From positions 1 to 64,000 of the forward strand of contig JAJFHE010000048.1 of assembly GCA_021775755.1 (NCBI GenBank): DNA of 64,000 nt, in the 5' to 3' direction. The DNA comes from Hyphomicrobiales bacterium (GTDB lineage Bacteria; Pseudomonadota; Alphaproteobacteria; Rhizobiales; JAJFHB01). Below the pieces are notes generated by a model. The model was not told where the DNA came from, did no database searches, and saw nothing but the letters and a program-made list of their open reading frames with translations. This document shows, piece by piece, positions 7,551 through 16,926 of the stretch. Every line of letters starts with the position of its first letter. The first letter of the stretch is position 1. The translations under genes and the position numbers were made by a program.

Positions 7551-7958
7551 ATGAGCCGCATGATCGTGTTTTGCGAAACGTGCAAATTCTCAAAGGAAGA
7601 GAAACTGGCGCCGGACGGGCGTACCGGCGGAGAGATGCTGGCGCAGGAAATGCGCGACCTTCTCGCCGAGCGAAAGCGCTCCGATGTCACCATCGCGACG
7701 CAGGCCTGTCTGTGGTCGTGTACGCGCCACTGCAATGTCTATCTGCGCGACGAAGACAAGTTCAGCTACCTGACGGGGGACTTTGCTCCCGAGCGCCCCA
7801 GTGCCGAAGCAATTCTGGAGTGGTTCGACATGCATGGTGCGTCCGAGACAGGGGCGGTTTCGTTCCGCGAATGGCCGGACGGCATGCGCGGCCACTTCAT
7901 CGCCCGCATTCCGCCAAATGACGGCGTCACCTTGCACGACACCGAACATGACGGCTGA
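7551..7958 (+). CDS. DUF1636 metal-binding protein of the cobalamin cluster
   Basis: 135 residues, cytosolic, thioredoxin-like ferredoxin style. Cysteines C8 and C11 (CETC) and C53, C57 and C61 (CLWSCTRHC) could coordinate a metal or a 2Fe-2S cluster. The C-terminal part includes YLTGDFAPERPSAEAILEWF, typical of DUF1636. The family is frequently found beside cobalamin synthesis and cobalt or zinc trafficking genes, and its biochemical role is not established. It overlaps the cobU start by 11 bases, so the two are co-translated. The upstream DNA carries an IS5 remnant rather than a recognisable riboswitch. Confidence 0.85.
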   Translation: MSRMIVFCETCKFSKEEKLAPDGRTGGEMLAQEMRDLLAERKRSDVTIATQACLWSCTRHCNVYLRDEDKFSYLTGDFAPERPSAEAILEWFDMHGASETGAVSFREWPDGMRGHFIARIPPNDGVTLHDTEHDG

Positions 7959-8484
7959 GAGTCCAAATGTCTTCGTTCTGGGCGGTGCGCGGTCGGGCAA
8001 AAGCGCCTATGCCGAAGAACTCGGGCGTCTGCATGAGGGGCCGCTGTTGTACATCGCGACGGCGCAGGCCGGCGACGCGGAGATGGCGGAGCGCATTGCG
8101 CTGCATCGCGCGCGCCGCGGCGGGGACTGGGAAACGCACGAAGAACCGCTGGCGCTGCCGGCGCTCATCGCCCGCGAGGCCGCTTCCCAGAGATTTATCC
8201 TCATCGACTGCATCACGCTCTGGATCAGCAACCTTATGCATGAAGGCCGCGATATTGATGCGAGCGTGTCGGAGCTGTGTGCGTTGCTGCCCAAGGCGCC
8301 GGGGACCATTGTCGCCGTGTCGAATGAAGTTGGCCTCGGAATCGTGCCTGAAAACGCGCTCGCGCGCCGGTTTCGCGATGCGGCCGGACACGCCAATCAG
8401 CAGATCGCGGCGGTGTCCGACACGGTCATTTTCATGGTTTCCGGCCTGCCGATGACCGTGAAGCAAAACGGGGCGCCATCATGA
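7948..8484 (+). CDS. cobU: adenosylcobinamide kinase / adenosylcobinamide-phosphate guanylyltransferase
   Basis: 178 residues, the normal length of CobU/CobP. The P-loop GGARSGKS is at residues 9-16, and SNEVGLGIVPEN and the downstream RFRDAAGHANQQIA segment are the family's signature. It phosphorylates adenosylcobinamide and then transfers GMP to give AdoCbi-GDP for nucleotide-loop assembly. The start ATG at 7948 lies inside the end of DUF1636; the frame is open further upstream but that part is a shadow. It overlaps cobT by 4 bases (ATGA), so DUF1636, cobU and cobT form one unit. Confidence 0.95.
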   Translation: MTAESPNVFVLGGARSGKSAYAEELGRLHEGPLLYIATAQAGDAEMAERIALHRARRGGDWETHEEPLALPALIAREAASQRFILIDCITLWISNLMHEGRDIDASVSELCALLPKAPGTIVAVSNEVGLGIVPENALARRFRDAAGHANQQIAAVSDTVIFMVSGLPMTVKQNGAPS

Positions 8485-9500
8485 GTATCAGTCTTTCATC
8501 TCCCGGCGACCTGGACCGGCTGCTTGCCGCTCTTCCCGGCAGCGATGACACGGCAGGGGATGCCGCAAGGTCGCGGCAGGCAACGCTCACCAAACCGCCG
8601 GGGTCGCTGGGGCGGCTTGAAGATCTTGCGGTCTGGTATGCGGGCTGGCGCGGCAGCGCAACTCCTGCACTGACGCGGGCGCACGCCCTGGTCTTCGCTG
8701 GCAACCATGGTGTGACGGCCCGCGGTATCTCGCCCTATCCGCCAGAGGTCACCGCGCAGATGGTGGCGAACTTCCACGCCGGCGGGGCGGCCATCAATCA
8801 GATGTGCGACGCTTGCGGTGCGGAACTTGATGTCATCGCACTCGATCTTGAGACACCGACAGGCGACATCACGTCCGGGCCCGCCCTCAGTGAGGAAGAA
8901 TGCCTTGCAGCGTTGAATGCCGGCATGGGGGCGGTGCCCAGCGATGCGGACGTCTTGATCCTCGGTGAAATGGGCATCGGTAATACGACGATTGCGGCGG
9001 CTCTGGCTCTCGCCTGTTTCGGCGGCACCGGCGCGGATTGGGCCGGACCCGGCACAGGCCTCGACGCGGACGGCGTGTCCATGAAGGCGCGTGTCGTGGA
9101 AGAAGCCATCGCCCTGCACAAGCCTCACATTTCTGGCCCGTTCGATCTCCTGTCGCGGCTCGGCGGGCGCGAGCAGGCAGCGATTGCAGGTGCGGTGCTC
9201 GCCGCCCGGTCGAACCGGATACCGGTCATACTCGACGGTTTCATTTCAACCGCATCGGCCGGTGTCCTTGTGTGGGCCCAGCCCGGCGCACTCAGCCACT
9301 GCATTGCCGGACACCGTTCCGGCGAACCCGGCCATGCTCGACTTCTCGAAGCGCTTCACCTCGATCCGCTTCTCGATTTCGGCATGCGGCTTGGTGAGGG
9401 AAGCGGCGCCGCGGTGGCGCTTGGGGTATTACGCTGTGCGCTTGCGGCGCACAATGGCATGGCAACCTTTGCCGAAGCCGGCGTCAGCGATCGCGATTGA
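8481..9500 (+). CDS. cobT: nicotinate-nucleotide--dimethylbenzimidazole phosphoribosyltransferase
   Basis: 339 residues. The N-terminal KPPGSLGRLEDLAVW, the central EMGIGNTTIAAAL and the C-terminal RLGEGSGAAVAL (which contains the glutamate corresponding to the catalytic base) identify the family. It makes alpha-ribazole phosphate from NaMN and 5,6-dimethylbenzimidazole, the lower ligand of cobalamin. The ligand source, BluB, is encoded 3 kb away on the other strand. The start overlaps the cobU stop by 4 bases. A gap of 57 bases separates it from the following SDR gene, whose own ribosome-binding site suggests looser coupling. Confidence 0.96.
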   Translation: MSISLSSPGDLDRLLAALPGSDDTAGDAARSRQATLTKPPGSLGRLEDLAVWYAGWRGSATPALTRAHALVFAGNHGVTARGISPYPPEVTAQMVANFHAGGAAINQMCDACGAELDVIALDLETPTGDITSGPALSEEECLAALNAGMGAVPSDADVLILGEMGIGNTTIAAALALACFGGTGADWAGPGTGLDADGVSMKARVVEEAIALHKPHISGPFDLLSRLGGREQAAIAGAVLAARSNRIPVILDGFISTASAGVLVWAQPGALSHCIAGHRSGEPGHARLLEALHLDPLLDFGMRLGEGSGAAVALGVLRCALAAHNGMATFAEAGVSDRD

Positions 9501-9557
9501 AAATTTCATGCGCGGGCAACCGCCATGCACTAAACCAGGATCAGAGGAGCGCGTTTG

Positions 9558-10325
9558 GTGACGCAAACGATATTTGATCTCTCAGGACAGGTGGCGCTGG
9601 TCACCGGGTCAGGGCGCGGCCTCGGCCTTGAAATGGCCCGGGCGCTCGCCCGCGCCGGCGCGCATGTGGTTCTCAACGGTCGCAGCGAACAACCGTTGCA
9701 GGCAGTGTGCCGGGATATTCTGGATGAAGGCGGTGCCGCATCCGTTACGGCTTTCGATATTGCCGACCCCGACGCGGCCGTGAAAGGTCTGGCCGAAATC
9801 GTATCCGCTCAGGGCAAGCTCGATATTCTCGTCAACAATGTCGGCCTCCGCGACAGGCGCGCGCTGTTCGAGTTCGAACACGAAGCCATTTCACGGATGA
9901 TCGACGTCAACCTCGTCGCCCCCTTCAACCTGGCGCGCGAAGCGGCGCGATTGATGGTCGCGCAGGGCTCGGGGCGCATTATCAACATCACCTCGATTGC
10001 CGGCCCTATCGCTGGGTCGGGCGATGCCGCCTACACGACCGCCAAAGGCGGTCTGGAGGCCATGACCCGGGCGTTTGCCGCGGAGCTTGGGCCCTCGGGC
10101 ATCACCGTCAATGCCGTGGCTCCGGGTTTCTTCGCGACCGAGGCAAATGCCGACAAGCTGTCCGATCCATCGATAACAGAGTGGCTCAAGCACAAGACGG
10201 CGCTCGGCCGCTGGGCCCGGCCTGAAGAAATCGCCGGCGCCGTCGTCTTTCTGGCCTCCCCCGCCGCTTCTTACGTCACCGGACACACGCTCATTGTCGA
10301 TGGCGGTTACATCACGCATTTCTAG
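9558..10325 (+). CDS. SDR-family oxidoreductase (gluconate 5-dehydrogenase-like)
   Basis: About 255 residues, classical SDR. The cofactor motif TGSGRGLG is near residue 17, NNVG (the NNAG position) and the catalytic triad are visible (Ser in INITSIAG, YTTAKGG carrying Tyr and Lys), and it ends with a family-typical YVTGHTLIVDGGYI. FDLSGQVALVTGSGRGLG and the overall layout resemble gluconate 5-dehydrogenase and other sugar or hydroxyacid SDRs; the substrate is uncertain. AGGAG at 9545-9549 favours the GTG at 9558, while the TTG at 9555 is the alternative. It follows cobT but has no evident cobalamin role. Confidence 0.88.
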   Translation: MTQTIFDLSGQVALVTGSGRGLGLEMARALARAGAHVVLNGRSEQPLQAVCRDILDEGGAASVTAFDIADPDAAVKGLAEIVSAQGKLDILVNNVGLRDRRALFEFEHEAISRMIDVNLVAPFNLAREAARLMVAQGSGRIINITSIAGPIAGSGDAAYTTAKGGLEAMTRAFAAELGPSGITVNAVAPGFFATEANADKLSDPSITEWLKHKTALGRWARPEEIAGAVVFLASPAASYVTGHTLIVDGGYITHF

Positions 10326-10333
10326 GTCAGATC

Positions 10334-11014
10334 ATGATCATCACCGAGTTTCTGAAAAACGAGCGGCCGGACTACAAGGTCGGGAAAATCGTGCATGTGG
10401 GTGCGCATTGGGGCGAGGAGGCCGGCGCCTATGACGAATTCTCTCCTCAATCAGTGACCTGGATCGAAGCCGATCCGAATCTCTTCCAGACCCTCAAGCA
10501 ACGCATGGAGGAGAACGCGGCAAACTATCGTGCAACACAGCACGTCATTCAGGCGGCCGTGTCAGACACGGATGGCGAAACCGCACTGCTGTACCGGTTT
10601 TCCAATGACGGGGCATCCAACAGCCTGTTTCAAATGCTGCCGCCGCACCAACGCAAATTCCCAAGTGTTGTGCCGGAAGGTGAACCGGTGGACGTCCAGA
10701 CCGCGACACTCGACGTGCTGCTTGACGGGCATCCAGGCGTCGCACCGGACGTGCTTGTGATCGATGGCCAGGGCAGTGAACTCAAGTGCCTGCGCGGCGC
10801 CCACAAAACCATGCAGTCGGTACGGTTTTTGGAGTGCGAGGTTTCCACCGAAGCGCTCTACGAGGGCGGTGTTCTGTTCGACGAACTCAACGCCTACATC
10901 ACAAAGCTCGGCTTTGTCAGGCGCACCACAGTGGTGCCCTGGCATGGCGATGTGGTGTATGAGCGCAAGCAACCGTCATGGCTGCGGCGGATATTCAACC
11001 GATTTATGCGGTAA
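10334..11014 (+). CDS. FkbM-family methyltransferase
   Basis: 226 residues. The SAM-binding region starts with KIVHVGAHWGEEAGAYDEF, followed by SVTWIEADPNLF, a VIQAAVSDTDGE segment and LVIDGQGSELKCLRGA; these are the FkbM methyltransferase core in order. Family members O-methylate sugars or lipid-linked and polyketide acceptors. It starts 8 bases after the SDR stop, so the pair may form a small unit. It is convergent with the next gene, with only 4 bases between the two stop codons. The acceptor cannot be inferred. Confidence 0.9.
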   Translation: MIITEFLKNERPDYKVGKIVHVGAHWGEEAGAYDEFSPQSVTWIEADPNLFQTLKQRMEENAANYRATQHVIQAAVSDTDGETALLYRFSNDGASNSLFQMLPPHQRKFPSVVPEGEPVDVQTATLDVLLDGHPGVAPDVLVIDGQGSELKCLRGAHKTMQSVRFLECEVSTEALYEGGVLFDELNAYITKLGFVRRTTVVPWHGDVVYERKQPSWLRRIFNRFMR

Positions 11015-11018
11015 GCGT

Positions 11019-11375
11019 TCAGTCTTCGACGCTGGTTGCCAGTGTCACCGGCTTGGGGCCGAGTCTGGACTGCGACTGACGTTCTTTCGACAGTGTCGCC
11101 TCGGGCTCGCGGGACTGCTCGAAGATGATCCTTCCACCAACGCCTGCAACCTCCATCAGCGCATTGCAGCTGCAGGTCGACGCTATCATCAACCCGAGCT
11201 CATGCAGATGTCGTTTGCGGTAGCAAAATACCGCCAGATGGGCGCGTTGCGCCTCGGGCAGTGCATTTGCAACCTCCACCGCGTTGGGCGGCGTTCCACC
11301 GGCAACTTCGGAGAAAATCTCTTCGGGGACCGGACAAAGCTCGTCTTCATAAGACGCAGAAGCAGGAAACACCAT
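11019..11375 (-). CDS. hypothetical protein, 118 residues
   Basis: Not recognised as a named family. The composition looks coding: an acidic N-terminus with CPVPEEIF, a central LPEAQRAHLAVFCYRKRHLHELGL, then IASTCSCNALMEVAGVGG and a C-terminal tail rich in Ser, Gln and Arg. No signal peptide or membrane segment is seen. The start at 11375 is set by a purine-rich GGAGGAGGAGGG immediately upstream, although the frame stays open to 11417. Three cysteines at the centre (CYR, CSCN) could bind metal. It stands alone between fkbM and cobD on the minus strand, so context gives little. Confidence 0.65.
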   Translation of the reverse strand: MVFPASASYEDELCPVPEEIFSEVAGGTPPNAVEVANALPEAQRAHLAVFCYRKRHLHELGLMIASTCSCNALMEVAGVGGRIIFEQSREPEATLSKERQSQSRLGPKPVTLATSVED

Positions 11376-11499
11376 CACCCTCCTCCTCCATACTGGGCGC
11401 AACAGACCCTCATTCAACGGCCCAAGCAGTTAACAAGGGCTTAAGCGATTGCCGGGGATTTGATCATCTTGCGCCCGTGCGGGGTCACCGTTGCGGTGG

Positions 11500-12498
11500 T
11501 CAGAACGCCAAACTGAGCAAAACCGCGGCGGCAAGCGCTGCGAAGAACATGAGGCAGGCGCGGTCGAAAAACGCCACCGCGCGGACAATGTCGCCCGTTT
11601 CCGGGTCTTTGCCATCGCGACCCATATAGGCCAGATCCACGGACCGGCCCTCATAGCGGCGCGGCCCTCCCAGCCGGATACCGAGGGCGCCGGCCATCGA
11701 CGCCTCGCTCCATCCCGCATTGGGCGACAGATGGTGTGGCGCATCGCGGCGGGCGGCACCCCAGGCCGCCGCGCCCGAGCGGCTTGCGCCCAGTGCCGCA
11801 GTGGCCGCGAATAGCGCAGCCGTCGCCCGGGCCGCCGGGATGTTGACCAGGTCGTCAAGCCGTGCTGCGGCGCGGCCGAAATGAAGATGCCGGTCCGATT
11901 TGTACCCGATCATGCTGTCGGCCGTGTTGATGGTCTTGTAGAGGGCAGCCCCCGGCAGACCGAAGACGACAAGCCACAACAAAGGCGCAATAACACCGTC
12001 CGACGCATTCTCTGCGAGGCTTTCTATGGCGCCTTTGGCAATTTCACTCTCATCGAGTGCGGCCGTATCGCGGCCAACGATGTGGCCGAGGGCGGCGCGC
12101 GCCTCGCCGATACCGCGGCCAAGGCCATCACGCACGGCCAGGACATGCTCGCGCAACGATTTGGACGCGACCAGAGGCACCGCGAGCAGGGCTTCCAGAA
12201 AAGCACCGCCGGGAAGACCGCGTAGCCACAAGGTGAGAGGAACGGTCAGAGCCGCGACGAGCGCCAGAACGGCCGCGAGCGCGGCTGTCCCCAGAAGTTT
12301 CCGCGCGACATCGCCGTCGCCATCGCGGTTCAGCAAGGCGTCGAGCCGCGCGATCAGCCAGCCGACCCATACTACCGGGTGCGAAACCACACGCTGCAAC
12401 ACCCGCGGCCAGCCGATAAAGCGCTCCACCGCAAAGGCGAGGAGCGCCACGGTCAAAGATGCAGAGCTGAACAGGAGGGCCTGAGCCATCGGTTGCAT
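11500..12498 (-). CDS. cobD: adenosylcobinamide-phosphate synthase (CbiB/CobD)
   Basis: 332-residue integral membrane protein with several hydrophobic stretches. The family signatures ESLAENASDGVIAPLLW and ALYKTINTADSMIGYKSDR are both present. The enzyme attaches (R)-1-amino-2-propanol phosphate to adenosylcobyric acid at the inner membrane. The start ATG at 12498 gives the standard length. It follows bluB after a 45-base gap that contains a GC-rich inverted sequence, so it is probably still part of the cobA-cobB-cobQ-bluB transcript or just after it. Confidence 0.94.
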   Translation of the reverse strand: MQPMAQALLFSSASLTVALLAFAVERFIGWPRVLQRVVSHPVVWVGWLIARLDALLNRDGDGDVARKLLGTAALAAVLALVAALTVPLTLWLRGLPGGAFLEALLAVPLVASKSLREHVLAVRDGLGRGIGEARAALGHIVGRDTAALDESEIAKGAIESLAENASDGVIAPLLWLVVFGLPGAALYKTINTADSMIGYKSDRHLHFGRAAARLDDLVNIPAARATAALFAATAALGASRSGAAAWGAARRDAPHHLSPNAGWSEASMAGALGIRLGGPRRYEGRSVDLAYMGRDGKDPETGDIVRAVAFFDRACLMFFAALAAAVLLSLAF

Positions 12499-12543
12499 TC
12501 TCCTGCGGTGCCGGGCCCTCCTGGGGGACCGGGCTCGGGCGCG

Positions 12544-13176
12544 TCAGCGCACAAGATGCTCGGGACCATCGCTCGCGCGGCTTTCCCACCCGGAACGTTC
12601 CAGTTCGGGGGTCTCCGCCTCCTCCAGCGGCCAGCCGACGCAAAGATAGGCGACCAGCTGCCAGTCTGAAGGAACGTCGGCGGCGAGGCGGACATCGTCC
12701 GGCTCGAGGATCGATACCCATCCGACACCGAGACCAGAAGCGCGCGCGGCCAGCCAGAACGTGTGCACCGCTGTCACCACGGAATAGCGCAGCATTTCAG
12801 GCATGGTGCGGCGGCCGAGACCGCGGCCTTTTTCCGTCACCTCGTCGGCGAAAACGGCGAGATGAACCGGCGCCTCGTGCAGGCCCTCAAGTTTCAGGCG
12901 AGCGTAGTCGGTTCGCGCGGAACCGTCATAGGCGGCAAGGGCATCTGCGTTGCAGCGCTCAAACGAGGCAATGACCCGGTCGCGGCGCGCGGTGTCGCAG
13001 ATCTCGACAAAGCGCCACGGCTGGCTCAGTCCGACGGATGGCGCATGGTCGGCAAGTCCCAGCAGGTAGGACAAGAGGCCTGGATCGACCGCGTCGGAGC
13101 GGAATTTCCGAACGTCACGGCGCCAGCGGATCAGGCGCTCCAGATCATCGCGGAATCTGTCGTCGAACGACGTCAT
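12544..13176 (-). CDS. bluB: 5,6-dimethylbenzimidazole synthase
   Basis: 210 residues, nitroreductase-like flavoprotein. [16 protein letters not shown], followed by [16 protein letters not shown], is the distinctive BluB motif (FMN binding and active site), and [15 protein letters not shown] occurs near the C-terminus. It cannibalises FMNH2 with O2 to make the lower ligand of B12, so this strain has an oxygen-dependent route to DMB. The start ATG at 13176 overlaps the cobQ stop (ATGA); the longer open frame upstream is antisense-like sequence of cobQ. CobT, which consumes the product, lies at 8481-9500. Confidence 0.93.
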   Translation of the reverse strand: MTSFDDRFRDDLERLIRWRRDVRKFRSDAVDPGLLSYLLGLADHAPSVGLSQPWRFVEICDTARRDRVIASFERCNADALAAYDGSARTDYARLKLEGLHEAPVHLAVFADEVTEKGRGLGRRTMPEMLRYSVVTAVHTFWLAARASGLGVGWVSILEPDDVRLAADVPSDWQLVAYLCVGWPLEEAETPELERSGWESRASDGPEHLVR

Positions 13177-14678
13177 TCCGCCACCTCCCGCGTCGCTGTT
13201 TTCATTGTGCGGTTGCCGGCCGTTGCCGCGATCTCCAGCAACAGGGCGATATCCATGTGCGTTTCCAGATGCCTTGCAAGATCGTCGAGCGTTTCGTCTA
13301 TCGCGGCAGTGTAACCGAGTTCGTCGTCCGTTGCCGCTCCAAGTGATGCCAGATAGGCGCGGCGGAACCCGTCGGCGGTAAACATGCCGTGCAGATAGGT
13401 TCCCTCCACCAGGCCGCTGGTTGAGCGCGCGCCATCGGCCCGGCCCCCGACATCTGCGAAGGGGCGGGCACAATCGCCGCCATGGGTTACGCCGAGGTGC
13501 ATTTCATAACCTTTGAAGGCAACGCCGCTTATGGCGTGAACGGCAGAAACATGCTGCAGGTTCTTAACCGGTTCCAGGGTCGTTTCGATATCGAGCAAGG
13601 CGAGACCCTCAACGGTTTCGGGGAAACCCTCGAGGCCTTGCGGGTCGTGAATGGCGCGCCCCAGCATCTGGTATCCGCCGCAGATCCCGAGCACCCGCCC
13701 GCCCCGGCGGACATGTGCCTTGAGATCGATATCCCAGCCCTGGGCACGCATATCCCTAAGGTCGCCGATCGTAGATTTCGATCCCGGCAGCAGCACTAGA
13801 TCCGCATCGGCGGGGAGTGGTTCGCCCGGAGCGATAAACCGCACGCTCACCCCGCTCTCAAGGCGCAAGGGGTCGAGATCATCGAAATTAGCGATGCGCG
13901 ACAGACGCGGCACGGCGATGACCAAAGGTCCGTCATCCCTCGGCACAGCCCGCTCCAGCGCCACGGCGTCTTCGGCGGGCAGCTTCGAGGCGTTGGCGAA
14001 ATGCGGCACGACACCAGCACATGGCCGTGCCGTGGCCTCTTCAAGATACCGCACACCTTCGTCGAAAAGAGAAATATCGCCCCTGAAATTGTTCACCGCG
14101 AAGGCCCTGATAAGCTCCGCGTCTTCTTGCGCAATCACATTCAGGGTGCCGACCAGACTGGCGATGACGCCGCCGCGGTGGATGTCGCCCAATAGCAGTA
14201 CCGGCACGCCGGCGGCATGGGCAAACCCCATATTCGCGATGTCGCCATCGCGCAGGTTGATTTCCGCCGGGCTGCCCGCACCCTCGACGAAGACCAGATC
14301 CGCGGTGTCCCGGAGTGCTTCGAAGCTCGCCAGCACCTGCGGGAAAAACCTGTCGCGCTCGGCCATGAAGCTGCGCGCATCAAGCGTCGCCGTGCGTTGC
14401 CCGCGCACAATCACCTGGGCACCCCTGTCGGTCTCGGGCTTGAGCAGAAGCGGGTTCATATCGCACACTGGATCAACGCCACAGGCGAGCGCCTGTAGCG
14501 CCTGGGCACGGCCGATCTCGCCGCCATCAACGGTTACGGCGGCATTGTTGGACATGTTCTGCGGCTTGAATGGCCGCACCGCCATACCGCGCCGGAAGCA
14601 CGCCCGGCAGAGACCGGCGACGATCAGCGACTTGCCGACATCGGAGCCCGTTCCCTGAACCATGAGGGCGGCGGTCAT
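13173..14678 (-). CDS. cobQ: cobyric acid synthase
   Basis: 501 residues. The N-terminal ATP-binding dethiobiotin-synthetase-like domain starts with [18 protein letters not shown]. The C-terminal glutamine amidotransferase domain carries the nucleophile in [11 protein letters not shown]. It amidates the b, d, e and g side chains of adenosylcobyrinic a,c-diamide. Its start overlaps the cobB stop and its stop overlaps the bluB start, both by 4 bases, giving a translationally coupled string. Length and both domains are normal for CobQ. Confidence 0.96.
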   Translation of the reverse strand: MTAALMVQGTGSDVGKSLIVAGLCRACFRRGMAVRPFKPQNMSNNAAVTVDGGEIGRAQALQALACGVDPVCDMNPLLLKPETDRGAQVIVRGQRTATLDARSFMAERDRFFPQVLASFEALRDTADLVFVEGAGSPAEINLRDGDIANMGFAHAAGVPVLLLGDIHRGGVIASLVGTLNVIAQEDAELIRAFAVNNFRGDISLFDEGVRYLEEATARPCAGVVPHFANASKLPAEDAVALERAVPRDDGPLVIAVPRLSRIANFDDLDPLRLESGVSVRFIAPGEPLPADADLVLLPGSKSTIGDLRDMRAQGWDIDLKAHVRRGGRVLGICGGYQMLGRAIHDPQGLEGFPETVEGLALLDIETTLEPVKNLQHVSAVHAISGVAFKGYEMHLGVTHGGDCARPFADVGGRADGARSTSGLVEGTYLHGMFTADGFRRAYLASLGAATDDELGYTAAIDETLDDLARHLETHMDIALLLEIAATAGNRTMKTATREVAE

Positions 14679-15979
14679 GCCGGCACCTCCATGTCGATGA
14701 CATGGGCGTAGGAACCCATCACGGAGCCGCGTTTTGCGCCAATGGCTCCAAGATCGTTGCCGGACGAGTCAGCCGCCGTAAACAGGCTCTCGCAAGCGCC
14801 CTGATGCGCAAGCACCGAGTAATGAAACTCATGACCGCGCAGTGCGCCCGGCCAAGGCAGTGCACCGGTCTGTTCAAGGCGGCGGTAGCCAAGCTGCAGT
14901 TTGCGTTCGGCAAAGCTCGTGTGGACCGGCAGGAGCCCCGCCATTGCATGATCCTCACCATCGGCGCCGGTGAGCTGGTCGCCGAGCACCATGAAGCCAC
15001 CGCACTCGCCATAGACCAGAGCGCCGCGGGTAGCCGCCTGTTTCAGTCCGTCCAGAAACGTCGTGTTTGCGGCGAGCCGCCCGGCGTGCAGTTCCGGATA
15101 GCCGCCCGGCAGGAAGACGGCGCCGGCGACCGGCGGCGCCTCATCGGCAAGCGGTGAAAAGATTGAAATCTCAGCCCCCTGCCGGTGCCAGCCCTCAAGC
15201 AGGTGCGTGTAAGCGAAACCAAAAGCCTCATCGCGCGCGACCGCGATGGTCTGGGCGAGCGGCGGCAAAGCCGGTGCGGGTTCCAGCGCGGCGGGCAGCG
15301 GCCCCGCAAGCGCTGCAAAACGGTCAAGATCGATGTGATCGGCAACCAGGCCGGCGGCGAGCGAGATGAAGGTTTCAAGTTCAGGATGTTCGCCAGCCTG
15401 CACCAGACCGAGATGGCGCGACGGCAGATCGAGGCCCTGGGCATTGGGGATGGCGCCGAGCACCGGGATCGAACGATCCATCAGAGCCGCCTCTATCATG
15501 TCCGCGTGGCGCGGGCTGCCGGTGCGGTTGAGGATGACGCCGGCAAGTCGGCAATCGTCGCGGAAGGTGGCAAAACCATGCACCAGCGCGGCGGCCGATT
15601 GCGCCTGGGTGCGCACATCGAGCACCAGCACGACGGGCAGTTTCAAAAGCGCGGCAAGATCGGCCGTGGAGCCGAACCCCTGCACCGGGCCGTCGAACAG
15701 GCCCATGACACCCTCAACAACGCACAGGTCGAGATCCTGCGCGGCGGCATTCAAAAGGCAACGCACGTGATCATGGCGCATCGCCCAGCCATCGAGATTG
15801 ACGCATGGCCGCCCGCATGCCGCTTCGTGGTAACGCGGGTCGATATAGTCGGGCCCGACCTTGGCGGAGACGAGTTGCCGCCCGCCGCGCGACAGCGCGC
15901 GCAAAAGCCCAAGCGTCGCCACGGTCTTGCCGGACCCGGAAGACGGTGCCGCGACAACGATGCCCGACGCGTCAGCCAA
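14675..15979 (-). CDS. cobB: cobyrinic acid / hydrogenobyrinic acid a,c-diamide synthase
   Basis: 434 residues. The N-terminal P-loop-like [11 protein letters not shown] and the C-terminal class I glutamine amidotransferase with nucleophile in [12 protein letters not shown] identify CobB/CbiA. It amidates the a and c carboxylates using glutamine and ATP. No ATG fits: similarity begins at [12 protein letters not shown], directly preceded by a TTG at 15979 that has GGGAG about 7 bases upstream and overlaps the cobA stop. I take TTG as the start; upstream ATGs would overlap cobA by more than 100 bases. Confidence 0.94.
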   Translation of the reverse strand: MADASGIVVAAPSSGSGKTVATLGLLRALSRGGRQLVSAKVGPDYIDPRYHEAACGRPCVNLDGWAMRHDHVRCLLNAAAQDLDLCVVEGVMGLFDGPVQGFGSTADLAALLKLPVVLVLDVRTQAQSAAALVHGFATFRDDCRLAGVILNRTGSPRHADMIEAALMDRSIPVLGAIPNAQGLDLPSRHLGLVQAGEHPELETFISLAAGLVADHIDLDRFAALAGPLPAALEPAPALPPLAQTIAVARDEAFGFAYTHLLEGWHRQGAEISIFSPLADEAPPVAGAVFLPGGYPELHAGRLAANTTFLDGLKQAATRGALVYGECGGFMVLGDQLTGADGEDHAMAGLLPVHTSFAERKLQLGYRRLEQTGALPWPGALRGHEFHYSVLAHQGACESLFTAADSSGNDLGAIGAKRGSVMGSYAHVIDMEVPA

Positions 15980-16841
15980 GACGGTTCTCCCGCAGGGCTT
16001 CGCCGTACCAGTCCAGCATGTCGCGAAACCCGACCACATGCCCGACAACCACGATGGCGGGCGTCGGCAGGTTCTCTTCTGTAGCAATTCGTCCGGCATC
16101 GCCAAGCGTCGTTTCATAGACGCTCTGACCGGGCAGAGAGGCGTTCGACACAATGGCGACCGGATCGTCCCCGGCGCGGCCGGCCTCAAGCAGCTTGGCC
16201 GCAATGCCGTCCAGATTTTTCACCGCCATGTACATGACGATAACCGGCGATGCGGTGGCAATGGCGCCCCAGTCGACCCCGGCGGGCACTTCACCGTTTG
16301 AGTCGTGGCCGGTGAGGAAAATGACCGAATGGTTGACGTCGCGGTGGGTTGCCGGAATGCCGGCATAGGCGAGCCCGCCAACGCCCGACGAGATGCCCGG
16401 AACGATGCGGAAAGCAACGCCGGCGCGCGCCAGCGTCTGACATTCCTCACCGCCTCTTCCGAAGATGAACGGGTCGCCGCCCTTGAGCCGCAGAACCTTG
16501 CGGCCTTCCTGCGCCAGTTCCACCAGTCTGAGCGATATATCGCGTTGTTTGGATGACGGCTTGCCGCCGCGTTTGCCGGCGTACTCGACGGTCACACCAG
16601 GACGCACCCATTTCAGGATTTCCGCATCGACGAGCGCATCGTAAACGACAATGTCGGCCTGCTGGAGGGCGTGATAGCCAAGCAGGGTCAACAGGCCGGG
16701 GGCCCCTGGTCCGGCGCCGACGAGCCAGACCGTTCCGGCATCGAACGAGGGAAACGGTGCACTATCCAGTCGCGCAAAACCCGCCGCGGTGGCACCATCG
16801 CCACCCAAATCGGGATCGTCCTTCGATGAATTGATCGACAT
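15972..16841 (-). CDS. cobA: uroporphyrinogen-III C-methyltransferase
   Basis: 289 residues. VWLVGAGPGAPGLLTLLG and LRLKGGDPFIFGRGGEE are SUMT hallmarks, followed by VPGISSGVGGLAYAGIP and THRDVNHSVIFLTGH. It methylates uroporphyrinogen III at C2 and C7 to precorrin-2, the entry to corrin (and sirohaem) synthesis. There is no CysG-type N-terminal extension, so it is the stand-alone enzyme. An N-terminal stretch of about 30 residues precedes the catalytic domain, slightly longer than usual. It is the first gene of the minus-strand cob unit and diverges from cbiD. Confidence 0.95.
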   Translation of the reverse strand: MSINSSKDDPDLGGDGATAAGFARLDSAPFPSFDAGTVWLVGAGPGAPGLLTLLGYHALQQADIVVYDALVDAEILKWVRPGVTVEYAGKRGGKPSSKQRDISLRLVELAQEGRKVLRLKGGDPFIFGRGGEECQTLARAGVAFRIVPGISSGVGGLAYAGIPATHRDVNHSVIFLTGHDSNGEVPAGVDWGAIATASPVIVMYMAVKNLDGIAAKLLEAGRAGDDPVAIVSNASLPGQSVYETTLGDAGRIATEENLPTPAIVVVGHVVGFRDMLDWYGEALRENRLG

Positions 16842-16926
16842 TGTTCGCGCAAAGCCCGTTTGGCCCGGGGGTCCTTGACATTTATTCGGTGCAGACCCGG
16901 TTCACGCCGTTGTATACAGCGTGATT

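Noticed and set aside
7213-7593. 126-codon minus-strand frame before DUF1636
   Set aside because: It is antisense to the IS5 transposase relic, which reads convincingly on the plus strand.
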